This document shows, in pieces, positions 16,834 to 26,398 of a stretch of 64,000 bases of DNA. A program made the position numbers and the translations under genes. The notes under the pieces are model-generated. The model worked only from the letters and a program-made list of their open reading frames with translations. It searched no databases and was not told the origin of the DNA. The DNA is taken from positions 558,001 through 622,000 of the forward strand of contig NZ_CP011477.1 of NCBI RefSeq assembly GCF_001010805.1, given 5' to 3'. Positions within the stretch are counted from its first letter, which is position 1. Each line of letters starts with the position of its first letter. The stretch comes from Spongiibacter sp. IMCC21906 (GTDB taxonomy: Bacteria; Pseudomonadota; Gammaproteobacteria; Pseudomonadales; Spongiibacteraceae).

Positions 16834-17428
16834 CTGGATCCCGGATCGCTAATCGCGTCCGGGACGACATAGGGAGGAGCGATGCGCCTATGGCGTCATA
16901 CCGGCCCCCGAGCCGGTATCCAGTAAATCACACCGAGCGTGATATATACATCGTGCTTGCCGCGAACATCGAGCCGCTGGATCCCTAAACGCGTCCGGGA
17001 TGACACAGGGAGGAGCGATGCACCTATGTTGTCATACCGGCCTTGAGCCGGTATCCAGCAAACCACCGAGCGTGATACATACAGCCATGCTTGCCGTGAA
17101 CATCGAGCTGCTGGATCCCGGATCGCTAAACGCGTCCGGGATGACACAGAGATGAGAAAACACACTTATGTCGTCATACCAGCCATCGAGTCGGTATCCA
17201 GCAAAACCACCGAGCGTGATACATACGCCGTGCTTGCCGCGAACACCGGGCTGCTGGATCCCGGTTCGCTAAACGCGTCCGGGATGACACAGGGAGGAGC
17301 GATGCACCTATGTCGTCATACCGGCCTTGAGCCGGTATCCAGTAGACCACCGAGCTTCAGGCACATGCCGTGCTTGCCGCGAATATCGAGCAACTGGATC
17401 TCGGCTCGCTAATCGCCTCTGGGATGAC
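16834..17428. repeat. REPIN-like tandem array 2, inverted relative to array 1
   Basis: The same two hairpins as in 310-761 appear as reverse complements. Hairpin A copies start at 16834, 16977, 17111, 17254 and 17394 (spacing 143, 134, 143, 140). Hairpin B copies start at 16895, 17031, 17173 and 17315. Spacers are also shared, for example GGGAGGAGCGATG. The copy at 16977 has lost one arm of hairpin A, which explains the short 134-bp step. Open frames across the array are by-products of the repeat. Confidence 0.85.
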
Positions 17429-17530
17429 GAGGTGTCGACGTTGGTGGATTTACGATGGCATTAGGCTACCTGATGGTGAAGCGGGTTCGGGCTCACGAGG
17501 TCTTTTCGTTTCAGTATTGTCTGCGTTGCT

Positions 17531-18202
17531 TCAGTTACGGCTGGCAACCGTAATATGCGCACCGTTATATCGCCATAGCGCCGCAAGCCAAAATAATTGC
17601 AGGTTTAACAAGCCCAGCAACCACCACTCGAAAGCGTTTTCGATTCGGTCGTATTCGTCGCCCATGGCGGCATCCAGCACTAGGCTGAAAAGTGCTACTG
17701 CTAGTAATCCTTTGGAGTAGATCAGCATGGCTTTACCGGCAGATTTTAAATGACTTTGCAGTAGCCCCGATTCCACACTGATAAAGCAGATATAGCTTAG
17801 GCCGATATACAGAATGACGCCGAAACGACGGAGCAGGCGAAAGGTGTCGCCACTGTGGCCCAGGGACAGGGTATAAATAATCAATGCCACGGCCGCCGCC
17901 CAGCCTAGATACGGCAGTGCGCCACCCTTTTTTGTGCCCAGAGACAACAGCCAATAGCGGCAGAGTTGCCAGATCATCCCCTGTAATACGCAGGCACTGA
18001 TAATGCCGCCTTTGAAGAAGAAGTAGGCAATGCCGTTGCGGCCGGTTTTACTGATGCTGACGCAGTCCGCCCAATAGGGGTTACACCAGTCAATAAAGCC
18101 TTGGCTGGACGCGATTAGCCAGCAGAGATGGATAATAAATAAGGTAAGGGCTGCGGTGAAAAACCCCAGTGGTGCCAATTTAATGCGTTGATCAGACGGC
18201 AT
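17531..18202 (-). CDS. Frag1/DRAM/Sfk1-like integral membrane protein
   Basis: A 223-residue protein with six hydrophobic segments (about 10-30, 58-85, 97-112, 125-142, 158-178, 192-212). The first loop contains WADCVSISKTGR and a tail of aromatic residues, similar to the conserved extracellular loop of Frag1/DRAM/Sfk1-like proteins. The family call is tentative and no enzymatic function is known. It lies 98 bp downstream of the Omp85-like gene on the same strand. Confidence 0.6.
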   Translation of the reverse strand: MPSDQRIKLAPLGFFTAALTLFIIHLCWLIASSQGFIDWCNPYWADCVSISKTGRNGIAYFFFKGGIISACVLQGMIWQLCRYWLLSLGTKKGGALPYLGWAAAVALIIYTLSLGHSGDTFRLLRRFGVILYIGLSYICFISVESGLLQSHLKSAGKAMLIYSKGLLAVALFSLVLDAAMGDEYDRIENAFEWWLLGLLNLQLFWLAALWRYNGAHITVASRN

Positions 18203-18300
18203 GTTGAGTGGCTCCCCTGCTCCTTTGTTGGCTGTCTTTGTGTTCAGATCAGGCTCTTGGCTATGTGATTAAAGCGCTGAAAAATCATGCTAAGCGACAT

Positions 18301-20049
18301 TTAAAAGTCGACCCGGCCTTTAATTAAAATTTGATAATTGTCGATATTGTCGCCCTCGTCCAAGGGCCAGGCAATGTCGATATGGGCAACCCGGTTTATA
18401 CGGAACTTGGAAGGGCTGATTCGCAAGCCCAAGCCGATGTTGCTTAACACGCGCTCATCAACGTTGGGGGTGTTGTTGTCGGTATCCCATGTACGGCCGG
18501 TATCGTAGTAAATTGCCCCGCCAAGCCAAGCCAGGTTTAACAAGTGAATATCGGTGAAGTGGCGGCGTTCTACGGTGAAGGTCCACTGCCGGTTGCCCCG
18601 TTGAATGTCGCTAGGATAACCCCGCAATGCATCGCCATCACCGGTACTAAAAAACTGATCGTCGCGAATATTGCGGGCGATCTGATACTGCAGGTTTAAA
18701 AACCAGCGGTTGTTGGGGTCAATAAATTTAAAATAATCGAGGTTAAGGCTGTAAATGGCATTTTCGGGGTGTTGAGTATCGACATTATAGCGCCCGGTGC
18801 CCTCTGCGCTGCCTCTAAATAAATGGTTTTTCCCCGCGTTGAGGGTGTAAGCCATAGTGGCACCATAGATTGCCGCGTTGCGATCGCTGCCAGTCTCTTC
18901 ACTGGCATAACCCAGGGTGACACTGGACCGCATCCCCAGTGGGATATCTTCCTGGCGATGACTGCGGGTGATATTACTGGTGGTCCAGTAGCGGTCTTCT
19001 ATGTACTCCCAGCTTACCCACGGGTAGCGAAGTTCTACATCAGCAGGTATTTGGGAGAGTGCCTGAGCTGGTTCTTGCGGTGGTGCTGTAGCGGTCACCG
19101 CTGAAAAGGTATCAAGCTTCTCGGTAAAGCCGACGCGCCAGCGGTGAACCCGATGATTTTCTAAACCGTCAGACCAGCCCCAAAATACGCTGTTGGTGGT
19201 GGACTCCCGTTGATATCGATTGATGACTTCATCGTCTCTGTCGATGTTCTCGGTGAGGTTTTCTATATCGGTAGACACACCGGCGGCCCAGTGGCTGTTC
19301 AGCTCATAAAAAGGCCGGGTGAAATTAACTGACACCACTTCGCCATCGGAGTTATCGTAAAAATCAACGCCAAGTTCAAAGCGATTGGTCAGCAGGTCTG
19401 GGGCAAAGTAAGAAAATCCATAACCTGTACGGTCATCGTTTTCGTAATAGCCAAGCGAGAGTTCATGGCCGGTGCCGAATAGATTGTTTTCGGTAATCCC
19501 TGCGCCGACGCTGTTATCCCCTCCTGATCGGGACGCTGACGCGCTGGGGTAAAAGGTCCAGACATCCCGCACCACCGTGCGTAGAGTAATGCCATCGTCA
19601 CAAATTTGATCTGGCACAATCATGGCGTCAACGAGATAGCCATTTTCCCTGAGTTGGCGCTCGTTTTCGTAGAGAGTTTCCGGGTTGAGGGGTTCACCGG
19701 GCGCAATCAGCATTTGCTTGGCTAAGGTGTCGTGCTGGGTATTAATGTGAAGAAAGTTAAAGGCGCGATAAATAGCGTAGTTTTCGTCGGGATTATTTTC
19801 ATCAAATACGGGGAGGACTTGATAATCAATACCCTTGATGGGCATGCCCGCATATTGGCTGTAGTCGATACGCTTTCGGGTTTTTACAAATTTAAACAGC
19901 GCTGGGTCTTGGCGGCTAAAGCCCTGCTGACAATGACTTGACGGGGTGTTGCCCTTGTCGGTGATAACAGTGTCTTCTGCATAGGTGGTCAAGGCTGTAA
20001 TGAATAAAGCCAGAGAAAAGCCAAATCTGAGGCTATAAGGGTACGACAT
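18301..20049 (-). CDS. Omp85 family (BamA/TamA-like) outer-membrane protein
   Basis: A 582-residue protein with a signal peptide ending LTTYA-E, an N-terminal region to about 170 with one POTRA-like unit (LAKQMLIAPGEPLNPETLYENERQLRENGYL), then a long beta-strand-rich barrel. The L6-loop region LRGYPSDIQRGNRQW is similar to the RGY/F motif of Omp85 barrels, and the C-terminal residue is phenylalanine, as expected for BAM substrates. It is shorter than BamA (five POTRA domains), so it is an accessory Omp85 protein rather than the core assembly factor. Cargo is unknown. Confidence 0.82.
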   Translation of the reverse strand: MSYPYSLRFGFSLALFITALTTYAEDTVITDKGNTPSSHCQQGFSRQDPALFKFVKTRKRIDYSQYAGMPIKGIDYQVLPVFDENNPDENYAIYRAFNFLHINTQHDTLAKQMLIAPGEPLNPETLYENERQLRENGYLVDAMIVPDQICDDGITLRTVVRDVWTFYPSASASRSGGDNSVGAGITENNLFGTGHELSLGYYENDDRTGYGFSYFAPDLLTNRFELGVDFYDNSDGEVVSVNFTRPFYELNSHWAAGVSTDIENLTENIDRDDEVINRYQRESTTNSVFWGWSDGLENHRVHRWRVGFTEKLDTFSAVTATAPPQEPAQALSQIPADVELRYPWVSWEYIEDRYWTTSNITRSHRQEDIPLGMRSSVTLGYASEETGSDRNAAIYGATMAYTLNAGKNHLFRGSAEGTGRYNVDTQHPENAIYSLNLDYFKFIDPNNRWFLNLQYQIARNIRDDQFFSTGDGDALRGYPSDIQRGNRQWTFTVERRHFTDIHLLNLAWLGGAIYYDTGRTWDTDNNTPNVDERVLSNIGLGLRISPSKFRINRVAHIDIAWPLDEGDNIDNYQILIKGRVDF

Positions 20050-20148
20050 AGTAATGACAGCAGCCTTTTCAGCATATTCAGTCGTTGGCGTGTATTTGAA
20101 TTACTATCGCCAAGGTTTCTATAAGATTCGACTGCATTGGGCTGGCTG

Positions 20149-20826
20149 TCAACCAGCAGACCAGCGTCTTAATGCCAGATAATCTTGAAGAAGGCGCTGA
20201 GGCTCATAATATTTGCTGCCGTCCCGGTCAGAACTGGGAGAAAAAGTAGCGCGCAGTTGCGCTTTGGGGTCGATGAGGTAAAGGCGAAAGCCGTGGGCAA
20301 CTTGGTAGTTATCTAGCGGGTTATTTTGGTTTGAAGGCGGGGCATCCGCGTCATCGTTGAACTCAATAAAAGCCGTTATGCCAAGACTTTGTTCAAAGCG
20401 CTTTGCGTTTTCTGGGTTGGCAGCTCGCCAGCCGATAAAACGCTGGTCAAACCAAGGAACGTAGGCGGCCAGCTGCTCGGCAGAATCGCGCTGAGGATCG
20501 ACGGTGTAGAAGATCACTTGCAGATCTTCGTACTTGGGGTTTTGTTCTAATAATTTTCTGAATTGAGCCAGCTCAGAAAGGAGTGTTGGACAAATATCGG
20601 CGCAATGGGTGAAGCCGTAAGCAATCAACAGCCAGCGATGCTTAAAATTTTGGGGCGTGGTTTTTTTACCTTCATGGTTGATGAGTTGTACTTCGGGTAA
20701 GGGCTTGGGGGTGGCGAGTACAGCGCCTTGAATATTGGGCGGCCCGCTGTGCCGAGGCCAAAGCAAAAATCCAGCAATAAGCAATAAGCTTAACAGCAGC
20801 GCAGGTAATATAGCGCGGGGGGTCAT
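20149..20826 (-). CDS. SCO family copper chaperone
   Basis: A thioredoxin-fold protein with an N-terminal membrane anchor (about residues 8-24). The copper-binding CxxxC is C75-ADI-C79 (GFTHCADICP), and the later conserved histidine lies in VAHGFRLYLID. SCO proteins deliver copper to the CuA site of cytochrome oxidase subunit II. It is the last gene of the oxidase operon and overlaps the subunit IV stop by 4 bp. Confidence 0.93.
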   Translation of the reverse strand: MTPRAILPALLLSLLLIAGFLLWPRHSGPPNIQGAVLATPKPLPEVQLINHEGKKTTPQNFKHRWLLIAYGFTHCADICPTLLSELAQFRKLLEQNPKYEDLQVIFYTVDPQRDSAEQLAAYVPWFDQRFIGWRAANPENAKRFEQSLGITAFIEFNDDADAPPSNQNNPLDNYQVAHGFRLYLIDPKAQLRATFSPSSDRDGSKYYEPQRLLQDYLALRRWSAG

Positions 20827-21161
20827 TTCCCACCCGACATAAAACTCATGCGATTAAAAAAGGTGTAGTCGGCTTCGATAGCAAAAAATAAAATGCCCAC
20901 CAAAATGGCAAAGATCGGTACGAGTAAGGCAATTTTAAGGGTGGCGGGCTCCCACATAAAATGCATAAACACAGAAATAATTAACCCTGCTTTAAGAAAC
21001 ATAAACAACAGAATGAGGGTCCAGCGTAGATAGCCCTGCACTTGAAAATAATCCACCATGTAAGATAGGCCGCTGAGCACAAATAAAAGTATCCAGACCT
21101 TAAAATAAAGGCCAATGGGATGTTGTTGGCCTTCGCCATGGGATGCCTGTTCAGAATTCAT
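20823..21161 (-). CDS. Cytochrome c oxidase subunit IV (bacterial COX4-like)
   Basis: A 112-residue protein with three membrane helices (about 22-40, 47-70, 75-98). The segment GLIISVFMHFMWEP is typical of the prokaryotic subunit IV family (CtaF/CyoD type). It is a small accessory subunit that stabilises the heme-copper oxidase. It lies 9 bp downstream of the second subunit III gene. Confidence 0.85.
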   Translation of the reverse strand: MNSEQASHGEGQQHPIGLYFKVWILLFVLSGLSYMVDYFQVQGYLRWTLILLFMFLKAGLIISVFMHFMWEPATLKIALLVPIFAILVGILFFAIEADYTFFNRMSFMSGGK

Positions 21162-21170
21162 GGTCGCTCC

Positions 21171-21848
21171 TCACCACAGATAGAAAAATGCAAAAATGAA
21201 TACCCAAACTAAATCGACGAAGTGCCAATAGAGCCCGGTAATTTCGACGATTTGAAAGCCTTTTTGATCGTAGTGCCCTCGTAATACTTTGATGGCGACA
21301 ACCAATAAATAAATCACGCCAATGCTCACATGCAGGCCGTGAAATCCGGTAATCATAAAAAAGGCTGAGCCAAATTGAGCAGCACCCATTGGGTTTGACC
21401 ACGGGCGCACGCCTTCATCGACGATGAGTTTGGTCCACTCAAATGCTTGCATGCCTACAAAGCTGGCACCCAGAATGGCGGTGATCAACATCAGCTTGAA
21501 GGTGGCGGCTTTATTGCGTTGATAGGCGCAATTAACGGCCATGGCCATCGTGCCGCTGCTAGTGATAAGGATGAAAGTCATGATGGCAATTAGCAGCAGC
21601 GGAATATCTGCGCCACCCACATGCAGGGCAAACACCTCACTGGTAAGGGGCCAGCTGTCGGTGGTGCTCATGCGAACATTCATATAGCCGATCAAAAATA
21701 TACTGAAAATAAAGGTATCACTGAGCAAAAAGATCCACATCATCAATTTGCCCCAGGACAGCTTGAAAGTTTCTTTATCAGCTGACCAGTCCGAGACCAT
21801 GGTATGCCAGTAACCTTGTTTTTGTTCTTGCGGTGCAACGGTAGCCAT
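21171..21848 (-). CDS. Heme-copper oxidase subunit III
   Basis: A 225-residue protein with seven predicted helices. LMMWIFLLSDTFIFSIFLIGY near 35-55 and ITGFHGLHVSIGVIYLL near 165-182 are characteristic, and the tail YWHFVDLVWVFIFAFFYLW closes a canonical CyoC/CtaE subunit III. It has no redox metal and probably stabilises subunit I. It is one of two subunit III-type genes in this operon, separated by only 4 bp. Confidence 0.92.
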   Translation of the reverse strand: MATVAPQEQKQGYWHTMVSDWSADKETFKLSWGKLMMWIFLLSDTFIFSIFLIGYMNVRMSTTDSWPLTSEVFALHVGGADIPLLLIAIMTFILITSSGTMAMAVNCAYQRNKAATFKLMLITAILGASFVGMQAFEWTKLIVDEGVRPWSNPMGAAQFGSAFFMITGFHGLHVSIGVIYLLVVAIKVLRGHYDQKGFQIVEITGLYWHFVDLVWVFIFAFFYLW

Positions 21849-21852
21849 CGTT

Positions 21853-22533
21853 TTATCCCAGGCCGCAGGCTGCGGCGATAAATGCGTAGGTTTCCGGGGT
21901 GCGAGTCAATATAAAGAACAGTACCAGCCAGAGCACAAACAGATAGTGCCAATAGCGGGTACAGGCCTCGATGATGGCCCACTGTTTTTGAGGGTGATGG
22001 TTTTTAGCGAGGCTGTTTAGTATTCGGCCCAGTGCGATAAGCCCACCAAATAAGTGCAATCCATGAAGCCCGGTAAGAATATAAAAATAGCTGTTGGCAG
22101 GGTTGGCGGCGACGCCGTATCCCAGGTTAAGCAAATACTGCCATACCGAAATTTGCAGAATAATAAAAAGCCCGGCAAAAAAACCGCCCGCGGCTAAATA
22201 CCCGTGAAGGTATTGGCGATTACCGCGACGCAGTGATGTGACCGCTTTGTGCATAGTCATGCTGGCAAGCAATAGCACTGCGGTGTTGATCCACAATCGC
22301 CAGGAATCGGTAAATGGTTGCCAAGGCTCGCCTGCCAGAGCACGAAAGTCGGCATATTGAGAGCGGGTGATAAAGGTAATAAAAAATAATAAAAAGAACA
22401 CGCTGATAATGATCATCAATACGTTGACCGTAATTTTTATCGGCGGCATATAGCTGGTTTGACCCAGTTCAGGAACGATACCAGCTGCTTCGGGCAACCA
22501 GGGTTTCTCTGATAACACTTTTAACCATTTCAT
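21853..22533 (-). CDS. Second subunit III-type protein of the oxidase operon
   Basis: A 226-residue protein whose C-terminal half has the family pattern ILTGLHGLHLFGGLIALGRI and YWHYLFVLWLVLFFIL, as in subunit III. The N-terminal extension of about 30 soluble residues differs from its neighbour. The two subunit III proteins are clearly distinct sequences, not a recent duplicate. The ATG overlaps the subunit I stop by 4 bp. Confidence 0.88.
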   Translation of the reverse strand: MKWLKVLSEKPWLPEAAGIVPELGQTSYMPPIKITVNVLMIIISVFFLLFFITFITRSQYADFRALAGEPWQPFTDSWRLWINTAVLLLASMTMHKAVTSLRRGNRQYLHGYLAAGGFFAGLFIILQISVWQYLLNLGYGVAANPANSYFYILTGLHGLHLFGGLIALGRILNSLAKNHHPQKQWAIIEACTRYWHYLFVLWLVLFFILTRTPETYAFIAAACGLG

Positions 22534-24296
22534 GTTGGCTCCCCTTCTTGGCGTTTGCCGCCTTCATAGTCCACATCTTCCTCTGCGACATGTTGGGGGA
22601 TGAAATCTTGTTTGGCGCCGGGAACACTGTAGTCGTAGGCCCAGCGGTGGGTGGTGGGCAATTCGTCGCCCCAATTACCATGGCCAGGTGGCACATCTGG
22701 GGTGTGCCATTCTAAAGAGGCCGCCCCCCAGGGGTTAATCTCACTGCGTGGTCCTTTTTTTAGAGTCCAAAAAACGTTGACGATAAACACCAGTTGAAAC
22801 AGCGCGACGATAATGGCGGCGATGGTAATGTCTTCATTCAATGCATGGGCCGAATCGGGGATAAACTCAGTGTCACCCAAGGCAAAGTAACGTCGGGGCA
22901 CACCGAGAAAACCCAAATAGTGCATAGGCAAATAAATGGCGTAGGTGCCTAAAAAAGTACCCCAAAAATGAATTTTTCCCATGCCAGTATGAAGCTGTTT
23001 TCCTGAGATAAGTGGAAACCAGTGATAAATGGCGGCAAACAAAACCAAAATGGGAGACACGCCCATCACCATATGAAAGTGGGCAACCACAAACATGGTG
23101 TCAGACAGAGGTAGGTCAATAACCACATTGCCTAGGAACAGACCACTGAGGCCGCCGTGGGTAAAAGTGAAAATAAAACCGATGGCAAACAGCATAGGAA
23201 CGGTGAGATGAATATTGCCCCGCCACAAGGTGAGTACCCAGTTATACACTTTGATGGCAGTGGGCACGGCAATAATGAGGGTAGTGGTGGCAAAGAAGAA
23301 ACCGAAATACGGATTCATACCACTGACATACATATGGTGAGCCCAAACAACAAAGCTTAAGCCACCGATGATAACAATGGCCCAGACCATCATTCGGTAA
23401 CCAAAGATATTTTTGCGGGCGTGGACGCTGAGTACATCGCTGACCATGCCAAAGGCAGGCAAGGCAACGATGTAAACTTCGGGGTGACCAAAGAACCAAA
23501 ATAAATGCTGGAACAGAATGGGGCTGCCACCTTCGTGATCTAGCGGCTCACCTAAAGAAACAATGGCAGGCATAAAAAAGCTGGTGCCAACTATGCTGTC
23601 AAACAGCATCATAATCGCGCTAACCAGAAGGGCTGGAAAGGCAAATAAACCCAAAATGGTTGCAGTAAAAATACCCCAGATGGTTAGCGGCATGCGCATT
23701 AAGGTCATGCCCCGGGTGCGGGCCTGAAGAATGGTCGTGACGTAGTTCAAGCCGCCCATGGTAAAGGCGACAATAAAGATGGCCAGCGATAACAACATTA
23801 ATACAATGCCGCCACTGGCACCGGGTGTACCGGGTAAAATGGCCTGGGGTGGATAAAGTGTCCAGCCTGCCCCGGTGGGGCCGCCGGTAACAAAAAAGCT
23901 GCTCAGCAACACAATGACCGATAATAAATAAAACCAGTAACTGAGCATGTTCAGGTAGGGAAACACCATGTCTCGAGTGCCCACCATTAAGGGAATCAAA
24001 TAGTTGCCAAATCCCCCCAGTAATAACGCGGTAAGAAGGTAAATCACCATAATCATGCCGTGCATGGTGACAAACTGAAGATAGGCATTGGGATCAATAA
24101 AACTAAACTGATCGGGAAAGCCTAATTGCAGGCGCATTAATACCGAGAGCAACAAGGCGACCAAACCAACAAAAATTGCGGTGCCGCCGTATTGAATGGC
24201 AATTACCTTGTGGTCCTGGCTCCAGATATATTTGCCAATAAAGGTCTTGGGGTGATGGAGGTGTGGGGTTTGGTCGGCAATGGCGACATGGCTCAT
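22530..24296 (-). CDS. ctaD: Cytochrome c oxidase subunit I (caa3 type)
   Basis: A 588-residue heme-copper oxidase subunit I with 12 or more helices. Ligand motifs are visible: HGMIMVIYLL for the low-spin heme, FFGHPEVYIVALPAFG containing the CuB histidine, the Tyr for the His-Tyr cross-link and the gating Glu, WAHHMYVSG for the other CuB histidines, and VVAHFHMVMG for both hemes. The A-type GAPDMAFPRLNN segment is changed to GTRDMVFPYLNM; the D-channel aspartate remains but neighbouring residues differ. The C-terminus has a long soluble tail. It lies 24 bp after the diheme subunit II gene. Confidence 0.96.
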   Translation of the reverse strand: MSHVAIADQTPHLHHPKTFIGKYIWSQDHKVIAIQYGGTAIFVGLVALLLSVLMRLQLGFPDQFSFIDPNAYLQFVTMHGMIMVIYLLTALLLGGFGNYLIPLMVGTRDMVFPYLNMLSYWFYLLSVIVLLSSFFVTGGPTGAGWTLYPPQAILPGTPGASGGIVLMLLSLAIFIVAFTMGGLNYVTTILQARTRGMTLMRMPLTIWGIFTATILGLFAFPALLVSAIMMLFDSIVGTSFFMPAIVSLGEPLDHEGGSPILFQHLFWFFGHPEVYIVALPAFGMVSDVLSVHARKNIFGYRMMVWAIVIIGGLSFVVWAHHMYVSGMNPYFGFFFATTTLIIAVPTAIKVYNWVLTLWRGNIHLTVPMLFAIGFIFTFTHGGLSGLFLGNVVIDLPLSDTMFVVAHFHMVMGVSPILVLFAAIYHWFPLISGKQLHTGMGKIHFWGTFLGTYAIYLPMHYLGFLGVPRRYFALGDTEFIPDSAHALNEDITIAAIIVALFQLVFIVNVFWTLKKGPRSEINPWGAASLEWHTPDVPPGHGNWGDELPTTHRWAYDYSVPGAKQDFIPQHVAEEDVDYEGGKRQEGEPT

Positions 24297-24320
24297 GGCG
24301 TGGCGTCCCGTGTAGTGTGG

Positions 24321-25676
24321 TTACAGCGTGCTGATGTAAGCCAGGAGATCGTCCAGGCGTTCTGGGTTTTGGATGCTGCGGGTCATCAGCCGCATTTGGC
24401 TGCCGTATTGATCCTCGGGGTGTTTGCCCCGGATGCCCATGCTGAAATGTTTTAACTGTTCGTAGAGGTACCAGTCGGCCTGCCCCGCCAAGCTGGGTGC
24501 CCCCAGTGCGGGTTTACCCTTGCCCTGCCCGCCGTGGCATACCGAGCAGGTCTGATAAACTTTGGCGCCTTTGTGAGCAGTGCCCTGCTCTCGGTTATTG
24601 GCTGCGCGCTGGGTGGGTAGCGAGTCGATATAGGCCAGAAGGTTGCGGATGTCCGCTTCTTTGTTGATCGATTTGGCCATGGCGGCCATTTGCTGACCAT
24701 GGCTGTCGGCGGGATGAGTACCGCGTATCCCTTCGCGATAATGGCGCAGTTGGCGGGCCATATAGTCGCGGTCCAGCACCGTTAAATTGGGGGCGTTCAT
24801 TGCAGGGTTGCCTCGGCCAGCCATGCCATGACAAGCGCCGCAGGTGTTGTATAGCTGCTTACCTGCGGCGATGTTGACCGGTTTGCTTTGTTGGGTTTCG
24901 GCAAAGGTGGGCTGCTTGGCGAGCCAGGCGTTAAAGTCTTTTTCTGACTCCACCACCACTTCGCCGCGCATGGTGTAGTGGGCTATACCGCACAGTTCCT
25001 CGCAGAGAATATCGAAGGTGCCAGTTCGGTTTGCCTCAAACCATTGATAGGTTTGGGTGCCGGGGACCAAGTCCATTTTGACTCGAAACTGGGGCACTGC
25101 AAAATTGTGCAATACATCGTTGGAACGCAGCAGCAGATGGATCGGGACATTCACGGGTAAATGCAGCCGATGACTTGCAACAATTAAATCGTCTTGGGAT
25201 TTGGGGTCATCGGGGTCAATGCCGTAGGGATTGTCTTTGCTGACAAAGCGGGCATCAGCACCGCCCATTTCGCCATCGGCGCCGGGAAAACGATAAGTCC
25301 ATTGCCATTGTTGGCCAATGGCCTCCGCTTGAATGGCGTTGTCGGGAACATTTACAACTTTGGCCCAGGTAATCAGGCCGGGGGTGAGCATGGCTATTAC
25401 ACCTACGGCGGTAATAATGGTCAGCCAGCTTTCTAAGGGTTTGTTCTCGGGTTCGTAATGGGCGCTATGTTTACCTTGGGCTCGGTAGCGCCAAATCGCC
25501 CATGCCAAAAACAGATTTACTGCGATAAAAACAATGCCAGTAATCCAGAAAGAGATTTCGATAGTGGTGTCAATGGCGCCCCAGTTTGAGGCTAGCGGGG
25601 TTAGCCACCAAGGGCTGTATAAATGAAACAGCACGGTGACAACAACCAAAGCTAATATAATCAGCGCAATAACCAT
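24321..25676 (-). CDS. ctaC: Cytochrome c oxidase subunit II with two fused cytochrome c domains
   Basis: A 451-residue protein. Two membrane helices (about 5-20 and 42-60, with a further hydrophobic stretch near 84-103) precede the CuA cupredoxin with ligands His190, Cys225, Glu226, Cys229, His233 and Met236 (CEELCGIAHYTM). Two class I cytochrome c domains follow, with heme sites C279-GAC-H283 and C377-SVC-H381. Each domain has a later MAAM or MRLM segment for the axial methionine. Ordinary caa3 subunit II has one fused heme c; here there are two. First gene of a six-gene operon ending in an SCO chaperone. Confidence 0.95.
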   Translation of the reverse strand: MVIALIILALVVVTVLFHLYSPWWLTPLASNWGAIDTTIEISFWITGIVFIAVNLFLAWAIWRYRAQGKHSAHYEPENKPLESWLTIITAVGVIAMLTPGLITWAKVVNVPDNAIQAEAIGQQWQWTYRFPGADGEMGGADARFVSKDNPYGIDPDDPKSQDDLIVASHRLHLPVNVPIHLLLRSNDVLHNFAVPQFRVKMDLVPGTQTYQWFEANRTGTFDILCEELCGIAHYTMRGEVVVESEKDFNAWLAKQPTFAETQQSKPVNIAAGKQLYNTCGACHGMAGRGNPAMNAPNLTVLDRDYMARQLRHYREGIRGTHPADSHGQQMAAMAKSINKEADIRNLLAYIDSLPTQRAANNREQGTAHKGAKVYQTCSVCHGGQGKGKPALGAPSLAGQADWYLYEQLKHFSMGIRGKHPEDQYGSQMRLMTRSIQNPERLDDLLAYISTL

Positions 25677-26398
25677 GATCCATCCTTGTTAAGAACGTAT
25701 CAGGTTGCAGCCAATCCCGGTGTGGTTCCGGACGGCGCGTTGAACTGCATCCCATTTTCAGCCACTGGCAGCTTGTTAAATTTTTCTGTCCAGCGGAGAA
25801 GCGGCGGCATAAAACTGTCGTCGTTTCGCTTTGTAGATAATGCAAAATAATCGGAAGGCGGCTTATTTTAAACGGTTCCGTCTTGTGTAAGCTGTAAAGT
25901 CGTTTGGACGATTTATGTTGTCGAGGTCAGCACTTTACAGATTCTTGCTTGTTCTTATTTCGGCAACTCAATGCCTTGTTTCACTGAAAAGCCCCCTGCT
26001 TCTCTCTTGCTGTATTTAAAACTACTTTAAATTTCGGGTATTTCAAGTTCACGCTGCATTTCTAAGTCGGTGCGGTGTTAATAGAGAGTTTTATAAGTGT
26101 CTTTTGGAATGAAGAAAATTTTTTAAGCTAAAACAGTGAGTTGGCGATTTAAGTGAGGGGGAAATGAGGCTTGAGTTTTGGTTTTACAGCATTTGTAGCT
26201 ATTAACAATAAAGGGTTAATCTGAAAATAGTATAAAGAATTCTCTTTGAATCGCGGTCATGCGTCTTGTTTACGATCAATAGAGCATTAAATCAGGAGGG
26301 ATTTAATATACTGATCGTTTACCCAGAAACATTTCGGCAATTTATCACAGTGTTGATGAGTGGTAGCAGCATTTTGATATTTCCGCTGTCTGCTAAGG
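25677..26398. other. Long AT-rich spacer between two divergent transcription units
   Basis: About 720 bp separates the oxidase operon (minus strand) from the DUF3859-like gene (plus strand). I see no credible gene. It holds the promoters of both units, which I cannot place. The one clear structure is an 8-bp inverted repeat at 26286-26307. Confidence 0.6.
26286..26307. promoter_or_regulatory. Hairpin with an AGGAGG loop
   Basis: ATTAAATC and GATTTAAT are perfect reverse complements enclosing AGGAGG, a consensus Shine-Dalgarno. It lies 92 bp before the DUF3859-like start and no start codon follows at suitable spacing. It could be a palindromic operator or a structured leader element. Confidence 0.4.

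Noticed and set aside
16800-17412. Several open frames across array 2
   Set aside because: They encode the hairpins in different frames and strands and have no independent coding evidence.
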